The notes: generated by a model from the letters alone, not told the origin. A DNA stretch of 64,000 nt from Lineolata rhizophorae (GCA_010093515.1 MU001678.1:867325-931324); one strand, 5' to 3'. Numbered from the stretch's first letter, positions 36,901 to 49,392 are shown. A program made the numbers and translations.

Positions 36901-39900
36901 CCATCCATGGCCTCGTCCGGGGTAGAACTCGCGAGCCGAGCCAGGGTTTCACTTTGTCGCTCTCAGTTTGCCTCGATTCGAGGCATGCGGAATATATGAA
37001 AAACGATGAGCGTGCAGACAGCCGACGTGCGGAGTGCGGTGCGGCAACTCTACAAGGCTGCAATTTAAAGTCGAGATAAAATGCTACTACAAGAAAAAAT
37101 GAAAATAGCTACATTAAAAACTATAGGCTAGCTAGCTTGGAGTGTCGCGAAAGGGCTGGAATAAACAGCCCTAATGCAGGCGCGCATGCGGTTCAATATA
37201 TTAGCGTGGCAGTGCGTGCGGTTAGGTGAGGGTGATGGTGGTGGGTGTGGAGAACAGGGGAGTGGGGTGGTAGGGAGTGGGTCGACGACATCCGCAGTCT
37301 AGCCACACAACGACGTTTGCAACCCCTTTCCCAACGCCCTCGTCGACACATCATCCAGCCGAGTGCCAAACGAGTCGATCCATTCCTCTTGTCGCAAGAG
37401 CTCCGGCCCATTATTGCCCTGCAGAGCAGACCTAAAGCCCTCAATTCCCGTCTAGAGTGCCTACTTTGCCGGCTGCGAAGTCATCGGAAATTGAGGGTGT
37501 GTTTGCCCTTGTTTCAATGCACGTGGACGGAGGACCGTCTTTGCGCCAGTCTGCGAGATTGCGCTTCGAACACGCATCGCCGTTCTCTTGTCTGTAGCAT
37601 CACGACTACGCCAATGCAGAAGTCTATCTATTCTACTCAATTTCCGATCGTGGCCGCGTGGGCATCAGATCATGGCGGTACGCCGCCGAGGCTCTGGCCC
37701 AACTTGACCGACTTGCTTCGTGTCTGGTGACATCGCGGTTGTTGGTGGGAGCAGCAAGGAGTCCCCAGCTCACTGCGATGCTTTGTTCATTTACTGTTAG
37801 GCGACACGGCAGGACGAAAAGGGTGCACTTTATCTAGTCTAGAACGAGAGAAGAAAGGTTCTATAATAGGACCCAAAGCCCCCCGATGTTCTTTCCTTCG
37901 CTGGACTAAACGGCTTCTACCGGGCGGAAGGAAGCGAGCAGGGGATGCACACCATAGACGCCCGAGGTATCGAAACGACTTGGCCGAGGCCCAGAATCAA
38001 TGAGTTATGCTACGTTAGCGGTCTAACGCCTCCCCCGCAGCGTACGATCCGCGTTAATGCTAGCATCACCATCGGCGCCCGAGGCAATGTTTCCCACGGG
38101 AAGAAGACTAAATTTCGGGCCGTTTGACTCTTGGCCGACGCTTGTGGGAGATGGAGCACGATTCCTCTTCTGGGACGGGAGATGCGCGGCGGATGATGAG
38201 CATTGCCTAATCGTCGATCATGAATGCCTCTCGCTTCGGCAGGGCTGACGGCATGAAAGTCCGCTGCAAGGTGCCATGTTTTTCCCTCCTTGCCCGCAGC
38301 TACATGCAGGTAGGGCCTATCGAGGCCGGACAGATGGGAGGCCTCGCGAGACATTTGATAACGACTCACAACCGCATGGGAGCAGGAGGGCGTGACACTC
38401 GCGAACCTACGCACCGGAGAAATGCTAGGAACCAAGGGGGGGGTTCTTGTCTAGTGCGCTCTTGGTCGGGCCGGAGCTGCACAGGGGAGTGAGCGGTGTG
38501 GCGATGTGGGTAGGCACTTTCCGTGGGGCGTGATGTCGTACTTGGGCATGCTACTAGTCCTTTCGGGATTACCTTTTCGCAGTCTAGTGGATCGCTGGCA
38601 TACCCAGAGGTCAATACCTCCAAACGAAGCCCTAAAGAAACGGAGGCCGATCCATGACGAGACGATGATGTGCGAACTTTCATTTTCAAATTCTCACGCA
38701 TCCCAATTGCAGTTCTGCAGCAGCGTCAGAGACGCGAATATCGATCGATCTATAGTGTTGGAAATCCGTTTGTCTAATATGACACGGCTTTCCCACTCGC
38801 AGTTACAGATGGCGGCCATCGTTACCTGTACTAGGCGATAAGTACAGGGCTTCATTGTTCATTGCAAGAAAGCCCATTCGAGCAAGATGAACCAGAATGG
38901 TCCCTCTTTCCAACCGACGTGATAGCTTCTAAATGCTGACAGGCACGACAGGCCCAACTACAAGGTCCGGAATGATATTTCTCATCCACGAAACTCTCGC
39001 AAGAATGCATTTGAAAAGTTATCAATTGATCCGCACGCTAGATGTCTCCTCCATTGCGACATATTAACCATGACTCCCTGTCTCTTAGAAACAAGATTTA
39101 CAGCTTCCTGATTGCCACGTGCCACAGCAACTGCTTTGGGAAAGAGCGAATGCGTCTCGTACGCCTAGTAGTATAGAATTAGTTTCATTCTTCCTTCCTG
39201 TGATATTGCGAAGCTTATCGGTTCCCGAAATAGCCTACCCCTACAAGCTCACGCGGCTAGATCGAGCGCCGGAGAATCACCTGTTTCCTGCAGAGAGGCC
39301 AGCACCAAATGAACAGAAATATATAGTGTTACATTATTCTAGCGGCTAGACTCGGAAGAATCCTGACGGACAATGCAACCGCGCCTCTCAGAGAGAACCC
39401 ATTTACTGCGGTGTCTCATCGACACAATTACCGACGCAATTCACGAGTCTTCTTTTTTCCCATTGCAAAGTCCATGCATATTATTTAATTTCTTTTCTTT
39501 GATTACTGTCAGAATGATTTTGGCCGTGACGTGTTGAGGACGGCCCGAAGGTACTCTTTTCGCATGCGGGCAGCCTAATGGATGTTCTTTTCGGCCGATT
39601 TCTAATATCTACTAACCAAAAACCTTAGAGCCCTCTTTCCACATTCCCGTCATCTTCGTCCCTATACACACCCTAGCGATCCTCCTCTGCCACTGATCCG
39701 TTTGAAGCGGACGACGAGCTCGCCTGATGATCTTGGACTTCGAAACTGCACGCCCATGCGGGGCAGCAGACATCATTGACAAGTGCCTCTGCTTCCTGAG
39801 GTCGCAGTGATCAGGATAGTACGGGCGTCACTCTGGTGGACATTCGCATACCCTTCCAGCTTCATGGTTGAATGACCAGCGCTACCGTTAAACTAACAAA

Positions 39901-41200
39901 GGAGTGCGCAGTAAACCACCTCTTGGCATTTCCTTTGGGCACCAAACGCAACATAAGGTCAAGCTTTCACCAGTCCCTTTCCCTTTCTCATTTTCCATCG
40001 CCTTTGCTCTCGTTTTTCTCCTTGTGCGTCGCCAGCCTGCCAATTCCGCAGCTATGGTTCTTCAACTTTCCACCATGGCTCCATGAGATGCGCTAGTCAG
40101 ATGGCTGGACACCATGGATGAGTACATACACGCTTAACATAAACGTGCATACATCATATATTCAAGGCCACAGAGCCACATTCTATGGCGCTCCCTGCAC
40201 GGATCTACTGCATTCTTTTGAGACTTCTTACCTGTCATAAAGTCTTTGACGTCGGAATTAGCTTGCGTTGCACACGCGTGCGGGTCTATGGTAGCGGAAG
40301 CGGCATTAGCGTCGCAGCATCCGCGGGCAATGCAGCGACACACATGCTATTCGGAATAGCACTGTGGAGATCGAGACTGCATGCTGGGTTGTGTGTAACG
40401 AGCGGAACGTTGGGCTGGAAGGGCTGAAGCAGGGCGCCGCCAGCCGAGAACCGCTATGCAATAGGGATACCCTTGGTACGGTGTACTGCGTCAATCGGGC
40501 TAATGCCGCTTGCATGTGCGTGTACGGTATGGGCGCACGACATGCGGCCCGGGAGGGCGACATTTGTCTCCACATTTCTCGTTGCGCAACATGGCCTGGG
40601 GAAGAGACAGGAAGCTGCGGTATTCGGGCATGCGGCCGTCGCGCGAGTTGGTCACAACGTGCGCCTGTGTATCTATGAGCTGTCCCGCCCACTTCCCCTA
40701 GCTTTTCCCTTGCGCAACGGCAACAGGAGTAGGAGAAACGCAGCGACAGCAAATGCGGAGCTGACTGCGAGTCGGCGATGCTCCGCGAAACCGCCGTGCA
40801 CCTTCGACGCCCGGATCGGACACATGTGCAAATAGACTGTTCCGGGCCACCCTACCGTAGCCAGCCGGTGGGCAGATACGAGGTTATGGTTCTGGACCAG
40901 GAACCAATGAGCACATTTTCATTTCGAATTTCATCCTTGCTGGCTGCAGTGTGGGGAAACAAACGCGGGGGACCACTGAGAATGGCGTGAGTGGTTGGCT
41001 CCGCTACTGGGTGGCGGAGAGTGCGCGGCACAGGCTGGCTGTGCAACAGTGGCGGGCTGGATACGGTCGCACAAAGGTGCTACGGCGAGGCGGCGGAACA
41101 GACAAGGAGAAGCGGAAGGAGGAAAGCTAGATTGGTGTTGTTTCATGGAGAAGTGAGGCAGCTGAGTCGTCGTGTAGCACATAATGTTGTGGTCTAGGCG
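33996..41200. other. Gene-poor stretch downstream of the C2H2 gene
   Basis: Starts with the 3' region of the C2H2 gene. A TATAAAT at about 34939 is the only promoter-like element noted. Open frames up to about 160 codons (35344-35793, 37245-37730) have no family resemblance and compete with frames on the other strand. GGTTGCTAGC occurs twice at 36061 and 36089. No gene can be supported. Confidence 0.5.
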
Positions 41201-43208
41201 GTGTTGATTGGGTAGCCAGTTGCCTAATAGATAGTGTTTACGTGCATTTTGTAGTCGGTATTAGTGTATTGTGGAAGAAATTCCCGATAATAGCATTTTT
41301 CAATCCTTCGCTTAAAGCTCAAGAGTGTGTTGTGTTTGTTTTATGACTCCATGGGTCAAATAAAGACTTAAAGAATGCGCACTAGTTGAATACATTAGAG
41401 GTTAAGGGTTTACAGCAAAACTATCAGTTATTCGAGGCTTGAAAATGATTAAAACGGCACGCGCTTTGAAGACTTGATGCAATACAATTCAGAGATACTG
41501 GGCTCAATTATAGCAACGCATAGATGCTTAAAACGTCGAACTCGCGAGAATAGAAATACAGTCAGTATCGCGTATCACATGACTAGTACGTGTAGAAATC
41601 CAGAACGCATTCACTTTTGCCTTTAACGCAATATCTAACCGTAAATTGTACGCCCAAGATACTGTATTATTCAAATTTTCGGGATTTTTTGCCTTATTAA
41701 TGGTGCGGGGATGATTGCTATGCTGAATATCGTCCATATATGCCTACATTAGCGGCGATTCAGCAAGATGATGTGTATGCACAATTTTTGGAGAGAGCAA
41801 ACGAGAACCTAGGCACCTTCTACAGTTTGATTCTTTTCTGTACTTGGGACTCTCACTTAATAACTCTATAAGAGTAAAACAGTCTACCCCGAACTTATCA
41901 AAAGAGATATATTACAGCCACGCTGTTTTGCGGTGTTAAAACTATACCGCCATCTTTGTTCCAGGACGGTTGTGAGTAAGCCATTATTGATCAGAAATGC
42001 TAAACTCTTTCTGTAGCTTCGGCTTCGAAAGGAAGTAAGCAAACTTTTCTATTAGTTCATAGCTCCCTATAATTGAGCTCATATACTATGCAGACGAACT
42101 ACGATATACCAAATGGAACCGGCTGGACATGGAACGAAATTGCATCACTGTATAATTAACCTAACACCATTAGCAAAGTGTTATTTAGCCCGACTAAGTT
42201 TATCACAAATTAGACCTCCGTTATCCTAACGCATTGTAGTCCGTATACCATGTCTGCTTCTGAAATCGAATCACTCCTGAGGATGTCAAATACAGTATTA
42301 GCTCCGCAGGAACTCACATTCGACTGAAAATGCTCTCATCTGGGTACGGCAAGGACACAGGGATGTGTAGAGAGTTGCTTTATGACTTCCTGTAGTTTGC
42401 AACCACTAGCATTCAAATATTGAATAAATTTCGTTTCTACGTGATATACAGCCGGCTCGGGAAGATACAGATGCTATATCTGGACGAAAATTTGTGCAGT
42501 TCCTTAATAAGGCTTCTCCTTTCGTCGTTTATATTATTCCTGTTTAGTAGACTGGGTTCCCGCAGCCGGTCTCTATTCCAACCACGCCGTTAAGGTACCT
42601 GATGATACGGACCACCGAAGGTTGTTGAGCTCAACGCCATTTCTTCGCATGTAAATTAACATACTAGCTTTATGGAAGCAGTAGTTACAGACCGAGTTTC
42701 TCGTTCTCGGCTCCAACTCCTCTATCGATCTCAATAGCTATAGCTTGCTGCGAGGGATGTAGCCAACTGGTGGATATAGTGATATGATGACGCTCTGTAG
42801 CTGGGGACATGTATTATTACCCAACTCAAATTTTGATAAAGAAGCTTGACGTGATTATATGGCTTTTCAGCCACTTAAGTGTTATTTTTGAGCAATAAGG
42901 GACAACCTTATGGCCCTTTCGTTCTTCTCACAGCGGTCTCGGAACCGCGAAAACACATGGCACAGTCGTAGTCCCTTTCTGTGGTGTCCTTAGGTCACAA
43001 TTTGGAGCAACAGGCCGCCGTGGACAGCTAATCTGAACATTTACACGTTACGCAAAGTGTTATGCGAGCGAGCCAACTCTATAGCCTAAAATTGAAACTA
43101 GCTAGAGATGACAGAAGAAAGTCTTATTCACAATTGTACAGTTCCACCAAGAGAAGCGGTAGAACATAAACGTTGGGTCGAGGAAACGTTCCGGAGACAG
43201 GAACGCTT
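41201..43208. other. AT-rich non-coding block
   Basis: About 2 kb distinctly richer in A and T than the flanks, with very few open frames on either strand and many TA steps. This could be a mutated repeat (RIP-like) or simply an AT-rich spacer. No transposon protein fragment or terminal repeat could be recognised. It borders the 3' end of atp7. Confidence 0.45.
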
Positions 43209-43991
43209 CTATAGCAGCGATAGGTTGCCGAATTTCTCCTGTATGTTGTATTAGCGGACACGTGTAGTTCAGATTTAGATAGGAATAGTGAAACATACGT
43301 TGTAGCCGGGGACACCCCACTTGCCCTTAGATACGAGCGATGCAGTCTTCTCGTCGATCTGGGGTTGCGCGGTAGCGACCTCGTCCTGTAAAACACCGAT
43401 TGCGTATTAGCTTGAGTAATCCCATCCCACGGGTTTCGGTTTGCCCGAAATGTTGCAAGCAAAGATCCTGCAAAATCTCTTTAGCATTCCCTGGAGCTCT
43501 ACGTACCACAGTGAGATCCTCGAACGGCCTAGCCTCCTCGATATTCTTCAATGTCTTTTCCAGGTCCTTGAGCTCCGAATCCACGACCGACTTAGTCTCC
43601 TCAGCGCTCTTGACTGCCTGCGCTTCGAACGCCTCAATCGCCTTGATCTGCCGGTTCACGTCGTATGTTGTCGGCTTAAACGCCTTGAAATGCCGCTCGA
43701 TCTCGTCCACAACGGCCGTGTTCTTGAGCGTTGAGCGGTACCGCGCGAAGTCCACCGTCTGCGACTGCTCCTTAAGCATGTTCAGTTTGCGCAACGCATC
43801 ATCGTGTCGCTTCTTGAAGGCCTGGAGGGATGTCGCGGTCGACCCCTTCAGGCCGAGCTGTTGGGGCACCTTGGCCCAGTCAATCTTGAGGGCGGCGCTG
43901 CGCTGCGGTTGGGGTTAGTAGACAAGCCAATTGATATCGCAATCATGCGAACAGAAATAAAAGGCCCAAAAACACGTACTGCTTGTGCCAT
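43209..43991 (-). CDS. ATP7: ATP synthase subunit d, mitochondrial
   Basis: Four exons, 43991-43980, 43902-43507, 43385-43299 and 43238-43209, encode 174 residues, equal to the usual length of fungal subunit d. All joins are in phase 0. The first exon encodes only MAQA; intron 1 has a perfect TACTAAC branch site; the last exon encodes EKFGNLSLL. The protein starts [22 protein letters not shown], and KGKWGVPGY is close to the end. Subunit d is part of the peripheral stalk that holds the F1 head of the ATP synthase against rotation at the inner mitochondrial membrane. A long helical middle (about residues 30-130) fits. The small terminal exons make the gene easy to truncate in automatic annotation. 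Two TCACGTGA sites lie upstream of the start. Confidence 0.96.
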
Positions 43992-44096
43992 TGCGATAGG
44001 TGAGCGTCGAAGAGAGGGAGCGGAGATGGAATTAGTGCTTGGACGAGGTTGGCGGTTGACGTTCGGAACTCACAAGATCTCCGGTTGGACGTGCGG

Positions 44097-44104
44097 TCAC
44101 GTGA
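44097..44104. promoter_or_regulatory. TCACGTGA E-box, atp7 promoter
   Basis: Exact palindromic CACGTG core with T/A flanks, about 105 bp upstream of the atp7 ATG. This is the Cbf1/bHLH class; the binding factor is inferred. Confidence 0.5.
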
Positions 44105-44243
44105 TATATAGCAGCCCAATCGAGTATCTGAAGAGCGACGAAGTTTGCAAATAGTCACTCAACTCTAGAATGTTAAAGTGCCTGCTTAATGTTAAGACAA
44201 CAAGTTGATTTGAAACAGAAAGTGGGTTCTTCAAGAATTGTGA

Positions 44244-44251
44244 TCACGTGA
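44244..44251. promoter_or_regulatory. TCACGTGA E-box, distal atp7 promoter
   Basis: Second exact copy, about 250 bp upstream of the atp7 ATG, next to TTATATAG. Confidence 0.5.
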
Positions 44252-44636
44252 CTTTTATATAGCCCTTAATAGCCCATCCCATCTATATCTATTAACACTA
44301 CATTTACAGTCTCAAGCGGTAGTACTCGATACGGAAGCTTAGGCCAAGCAACAAACCACTATATTCGATGATAGATTCGTTCAACTCTACACTAGCGCAT
44401 TGCAGATACTTCTACTCAACGTGCCCATAATATGGGAGATAAGACAATGTACTTTTGATTCCTGGCTAACCCACGATTTACTAGGAAAGCTAGCAACTGC
44501 CTTCTGCACAAGTCGGCTCCCCCACCCATCCTGTATCCTCCAGACATCACCCATTCCGGCAATCTCTCCTTCAGTTGCGGTAGACCTTAGACCATTGTCC
44601 AGAGGAAGCGCAGACCAAGCTGAAGCGCTCAATGAC

Positions 44637-45459
44637 TTATATGCTGAGTGCCATGATCGAGTTGACGATGTCGTTATCATTCTCCTTGAGAGCCTTGACT
44701 GCTTTCTTCCGGCTCACACTCGCCTGCTGCATAACCAATTCGATGTCCTTGGACTCGAGACCGGAGTCGTCGACCTCTTCGCCGTCGTCTTCCTCCTCCT
44801 CGGCGGCAGCCTTCTTCGCGGCATCAGCACTCTCGGGGGCGGGACCCTTGCCCTTCTCGCCGTGGTCGTGGCCCGCATGCGCATCACCGCCAGCGTTGGC
44901 GGCGGCAGCCTCGGCATTGGCGAGCTGCTGGGCAGCGTTGGCCTGAGCTTGGGAATTGAGGTCCTCAATCTTGGCTTCACCGAAGATGCTAATAGGGGGA
45001 GGCAATATTATGAGCGACACGAAACTTGCACCCAAAAGAGAATAGGGCGGGTGTGGGGCTGTCTCACATCCAGGTGTTGCTCGAGGGCGACTTGTAGACG
45101 TCTGGCTGATTGATGACGAAGAGGATCTAAATCAAGAAATGATGAGTGAGTAAGGATGACTTATTCATAGCACATAAGCTCAAACATTAACTTACGTTCT
45201 TTGGTCGTCGCAACGTCACCCGAGTGATGCCCTCGACGTGCTTGAGGCCGAGCTTAGCAATCGCCTTGCGCGCTTTCTTCTCGTTGCGCGAGTGCACCGC
45301 TACTTGGGCGCCCGCCGGAATGGATGCATCGCCACCCTCAGCACCCTCGCCCTCGGACTCGGAGCTGCTCGAAGCAGCGTCCTCAACCTCGGCCGTCTTG
45401 GCACCCTTGGTGGTGGACTCGGGCTCATCCGGGAGCTCCTCAATGCGCGAGCTTGACAT
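44637..45459 (-). CDS. EGD2: Nascent polypeptide-associated complex subunit alpha
   Basis: Three exons, 45459-45196, 45126-45068 and 44988-44637, encode 224 residues. The acidic Ser/Glu-rich N-terminus is followed by the NAC domain (about 60-115), with [30 protein letters not shown] and [14 protein letters not shown]. After a charged His/Gly/Glu linker comes the C-terminal UBA domain ([20 protein letters not shown] to MALSI). Intron 2 splits an Ile codon and gives [13 protein letters not shown], where relatives have [16 protein letters not shown]-alpha pairs with NAC-beta at the ribosome exit tunnel, shields new chains and helps sort those bound for mitochondria or the ER. A TCACGTGA site about 260 bp upstream matches those near atp7. 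A run of Ala/Glu codons makes the linker low-complexity. Confidence 0.97.
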
Positions 45460-46180
45460 CGTGGTCGGTGTGTGCGCGTGCGCGTGCGATTAGGATGTGC
45501 CCGGGGTAAGGGGAATAACGGAAAGGCCGCAGAGGACCGGGAAATGTCCACTTGCGGAGTGGTCTGAAGTGTTGCGGTGATGCGCAGAGGGTCGGAGTTG
45601 GTTGGTGGAGGAGCAAATTGCTCTCTTGTCGCTCCAGTGATTCGCTTTCGCTTGTGCGTTGGTCTTTGCGCAAGGCAGCGCGGCCCAGAAATTTTCCGAT
45701 TTTTGGTGCCAGGCAGTGTCACGTGACTGTGCTGTTTCTTGGTACCCTTGATGTATACAAAGTGGAGGGCGTAATATTTATGAACTGAAATGTTTTGTTT
45801 GAGGGCCGGAGACTATAGTATGTCATATTTCTTTTCGTAATATTAGGATTGAGGCATCAATTCCGATAGTCGTGCCACAACTCGACCAAAGAACGCGGTG
45901 TGCAGATCTCGTGAACGAACCATGTCGATTCCGACAAAACGAAAGAGAAGTCAATCTCCTTCTGATCAAAAGGCTTGCAGCACTGATTCCTTTGCCAATT
46001 TCAAGAATCTCACGTTGCACGCAGCAACACTCACATGGTCGGATTATCGAATTGGTTCAGGAATCGATATCTCATTTGATGTCTCATTGCCTCTGTGATG
46101 GAGGTACTAGAGTCTCTATGAGAATGAAAAGCCCTCGACCGAAAAAAATCCATCAAGCACGCCCCCTACCATTTGTCCAC
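45460..46180. other. Intergenic: egd2 promoter and rpl14 3' end
   Basis: This 720-bp stretch has a GT/GC alternating run just upstream of the egd2 ATG and a TCACGTGA at 45719-45726. No gene is seen. Confidence 0.5.
45719..45726. promoter_or_regulatory. TCACGTGA E-box, egd2 promoter
   Basis: Exact copy of the 8-mer, within the 10-bp palindrome GTCACGTGAC, about 260 bp upstream of the egd2 ATG. Confidence 0.5.
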
Positions 46181-46863
46181 CTATGCAGCCTTCGCTTTAG
46201 CCATGGCCTTCTTGACCTCGAACGATTGCTGCGAAATGAAGATGTTAGCCTCCCGTTCGCAAAACCCAACCTCTGGTAGAATGTATTTGTCCACAATATC
46301 TTGCGTTGTTTGATCAACATAAAAGGAGCGAGACCCACCATCTTCTTCAGTCGCATGAGCTTGAACCGCTCGAAATCGTTGAGATTCCTCCGCTTCATAA
46401 CCGAAGCCCGGTTCTTGGCCCACGCCGTATTATTCCATGATTCCTCCACCTTCGATGCCTCCCACTCCTTGCGAACCTTGCCATTGCGCGCAGCACGCGG
46501 CAGCTTCTCGACGACGATTGGGGTCAGGGTAACATCGGCAAGCCGGATTGCGTGGCGCGGCACCACCTTTGCGGGATCTGAAGAAGGGCCATCGACAAGA
46601 ACCTATGAGGGCGAGCATTGTGTAAGTATGGGTTTGTGAATGCGTTACGACATCGCGAGGTTTGGAATCAAGAGCGACTTTGCGTAGTTCGGGGCCACAT
46701 CTTCTCGGGTGCAAATGGCCGCGGGAGGGTTACGTACGCGCTTGTGATCAATGATTTCCACCACGGCCGCTAGAAGACCCTCGTACGGTCCCTTCGCGAA
46801 GAGGACCACGCGGCCGACCTCGACCAGCTTCCAGTTGCACGCCGTCACGTCCGCGTCGCCCAT
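46181..46863 (-). CDS. RPL14: Large-subunit ribosomal protein eL14
   Basis: Three exons, 46863-46738, 46602-46339 and 46228-46181, encode 145 residues; all joins are in phase 0. The KOW-like N-terminal part has [33 protein letters not shown], with the Val created at the first junction. Then come [31 protein letters not shown] and the [17 protein letters not shown] helix typical of fungal eL14. The last exon encodes a short Ala/Lys tail, [15 protein letters not shown]. The protein sits on the solvent side of the 60S subunit. Length is close to yeast L14 (138). The intron 2 donor is GTGGGT, less common but supported by conserved sequence on both sides. Confidence 0.96.
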
Positions 46864-48390
46864 TGCGGCTGATTAATCTGCGTCGCGTCGTCGTTGTCAA
46901 CCGTTGGCGCCCTAGACATGTAGCCCTGCTTCAGGTGTCTAGGATGGCTTACCGCACTGGACTTGAGAGAAAGGAAAAAGGTGATGTTGAGGTGGTACCA
47001 AGTAGATGTGTAGGTCGTCGTCGTTGTGGGATAGCAGTTCCCACAAATGCTTCGCTTAATTTTGGGGTGTGCTAGGTGAGGGACAAGAACGACCAATCAG
47101 AGTCGATTTGCGATTGTGGGTCGCTGAGTCATGCCAGCAGCCGTCGGGTGGCAGCTCGGACTTCTTCCGCGCCTGTCTCGAAAAAAAAAAAAACTCCAAA
47201 ACCTTAAGTACAGGAGCGACGGGAGCAGCAAACGCTGGTACATACGATCATCGTTGGCACCGCAACTTCATCTAACTCAACCGCAAAAAGCTAATTTGTG
47301 AGTGTTCCAATTTGTTAACCTTTTCCACTCTTCATGACGATAGTATAATTTGCGATTGATCCTAGTGACCGGAGGCTCACGCCTGGGCTTCTTAACGGCG
47401 CTGGGGCTATGATATTCAATTCTTACATATTCTGATCCCTTTGTCTAATTTATTCTTCTTGTCGAACATACCTGCGAACAATGCAAATGCTGATGGCTTG
47501 CACGAAACAGATATAGGTCGTAATCGAACCTCGAGGTATCAAGGCGCGCCTACTGAACGCAGGCGCGAAACCATCAAATGTATGCCCAAGCTTCAAGTTT
47601 CCTGCTTTCTACGCATTTCTTGTCCGAAGATTACAACCTACGCACTAGATAGTATCTGACCTTCGGGGATGATCCTTGCTATTACACCAAGATCTCTGAG
47701 GACTTCTTCCAGCGCATCGTATTGTCCTCTTGATGCTCGGATATGGCGGCTAATTTGCTTTACCAAATAGGATAATGCGAGTTTTTAGTATCTAACGATG
47801 CATGATTTGAATATCTGACGTGCGAATGCCCACTGTCTTTGATCGTAACGCCAGCTATCGTGAAATTAGAGCGGTAATCATATGACATGGTTGAATATCA
47901 TCGTGTAAACGAAAATCTCTTGAGCTGGACATGCTCCCTGAGATTTGGGATGTTCAATTTGAAAAAGAGAGATCAAGATTGCGGAGCTACCTGAGCCTAC
48001 TTGACGATTCGTTTAACAACTCATTGGTTCAATAGTTATATAATCGTTTGGTACAATCACAAACTCTACTCGTGTACACGCCATTTCACGTTCCCAGCGT
48101 AATCGGGGTCAGGAGAAAGTAGCTCAGAATGGAGATGGGGATGGGGATGTCGTGTACCTCTCCGTAACGATCAACAAAAGCGCAATTTCAATGCCACCGA
48201 AGTATGAAGCAATCAGCCAAACAGATCTTAATCTATGCAGGATATTTCCGCCACAGGATATGTAACTCTTTCAACTTCATTTCTTATCGTTCAAACATCT
48301 GAAGTCCAGCCGCCGGTGCGAAGCGTGAAGCGCTCCGCTCCTCTAGTGGTAGCACAACAACCGCCAGTGAGGCCTCGATTATCCTCCCCT
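46864..48390. other. Intergenic: rpl14 promoter region
   Basis: This 1.5-kb stretch between the rpl14 start and the 3' end of the CREG-like gene includes a run of A at about 47179. The open frames are short and no gene is seen. Confidence 0.5.
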
Positions 48391-49392
48391 CTACTTCTGC
48401 CTCTCCTCCGGCCATTTCCACCCGGATACAATCTCCGGCCTCATATTTGGGGCCCCACGGCCCCATTCCCCGGGCAGCCTGCATCCCTCAATCTCCTCCT
48501 CAGTGATACCTCTCCACTCCTCGATCGGGATCCATCCAATTAGGGCGCGATCCCCAAACCCGCCGAACCAGTATACCTCCTCGACGACGAAGCGCTGCCA
48601 GCTGCTCGTGTGGATGTCGTTGCCCGGAAGCCAGAGATGGGAGTCGGGGTGTGCGCGCGTGAAACAGCTGGCTAGGTCGGCAGCTTCGGCGTCCTCGGCG
48701 GAGAAGGACTCGAGCTTGCCGACGAGGGCGTAGCGGGGGAGCGCCGCCGGCGTGATAGGGATTGGGAGAACGTCTGGAGAGGAGCACGTCGTGTTTGGGT
48801 TGGGCGGGAGGTGATGATGGGGCGGCGGAGGCGGCGGTAGCGGAGGAGAATGTTCTGGCCCTCCATGATGGGGCGCGGGCGGAGGCGGATGATGCGGCGG
48901 AGGTGGAGGCGGTGGCGGGGGATAGTGCAGCGGCGAGCTCTCCGGATGCCAGCGTAAGGACAGCGTGATGTTGCTCCCCGCCTCGTAGTTGCGGTACGGC
49001 GTCGCGATGTGGATGGCGAGCAGCGTCGGGTTGCCCGTGTCCGGCTCGCAGTCGGCGAAGTACTCCATTAGCGCGATAGGAGAGCCTGCTACGTCGTCGG
49101 GGCGGATCTCGGAGGTCGAGAGCGAGGAGTTCTCGTGAGAAGGCTCTGGGAAAACTGTTGATAACGTGCCCAGCGTCTCGTAGCGCAGCATGCGCCGAGC
49201 CATGATGGCAGACTCATGGACGGTCGGCACGCGCCAACGGTCGGCGGGCACCGCGGACGCATCATCGTCATCGTGAGATATAGCCTGCGGGCTGAGGAAA
49301 GGGTGTTGCCCGTGCTGAGGCTCCGGCGGGAGGACGAGAGCAGAGCTGAGGGAAGCTGCAATCAGCAGCAGGGGTGCGGTGGCGGTGCGCAT
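48391..49392 (-). CDS. Secreted CREG-like protein (PNP-oxidase-like beta barrel)
   Basis: A single exon of 333 residues. A signal peptide (MRTATAPLLLIAASLSSALV) opens the protein, which supports the ATG at 49392 over an upstream in-frame start. The CREG-type split-barrel domain begins at about residue 53 (WRVPTVHESAIMARRMLR) and includes TLGTLSTVFPEP, SPIALMEYFADC, and RYALVGKLESF through YWFGGFGDRALIGWIPIEEW. Human CREG is a secreted lysosomal glycoprotein with this flavoprotein-related fold but no flavin; a similar role in the secretory or vacuolar system is inferred. Residues 155-200 form a Pro/His-rich insert that splits the barrel sequence. Possible N-glycosylation sites are Asn88, Asn141 and Asn200. 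The gene is divergent from rps30. Confidence 0.9.
   Translation of the reverse strand: MRTATAPLLLIAASLSSALVLPPEPQHGQHPFLSPQAISHDDDDASAVPADRWRVPTVHESAIMARRMLRYETLGTLSTVFPEPSHENSSLSTSEIRPDDVAGSPIALMEYFADCEPDTGNPTLLAIHIATPYRNYEAGSNITLSLRWHPESSPLHYPPPPPPPPPHHPPPPAPHHGGPEHSPPLPPPPPPHHHLPPNPNTTCSSPDVLPIPITPAALPRYALVGKLESFSAEDAEAADLASCFTRAHPDSHLWLPGNDIHTSSWQRFVVEEVYWFGGFGDRALIGWIPIEEWRGITEEEIEGCRLPGEWGRGAPNMRPEIVSGWKWPEERQK

Larger units (their letters stand above)
43992..44636. other. Intergenic: atp7 promoter and egd2 3' end
   Basis: This 645-bp stretch contains two exact TCACGTGA sites at 44097-44104 and 44244-44251, each followed within about 10 bp by TATATA-like sequence, about 110 and 260 bp upstream of the atp7 start. 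Confidence 0.55.

Noticed and set aside
41201-43208. A named transposon in the AT-rich block
   Set aside because: No coding remnant or terminal repeat could be recognised, so no family is assigned.
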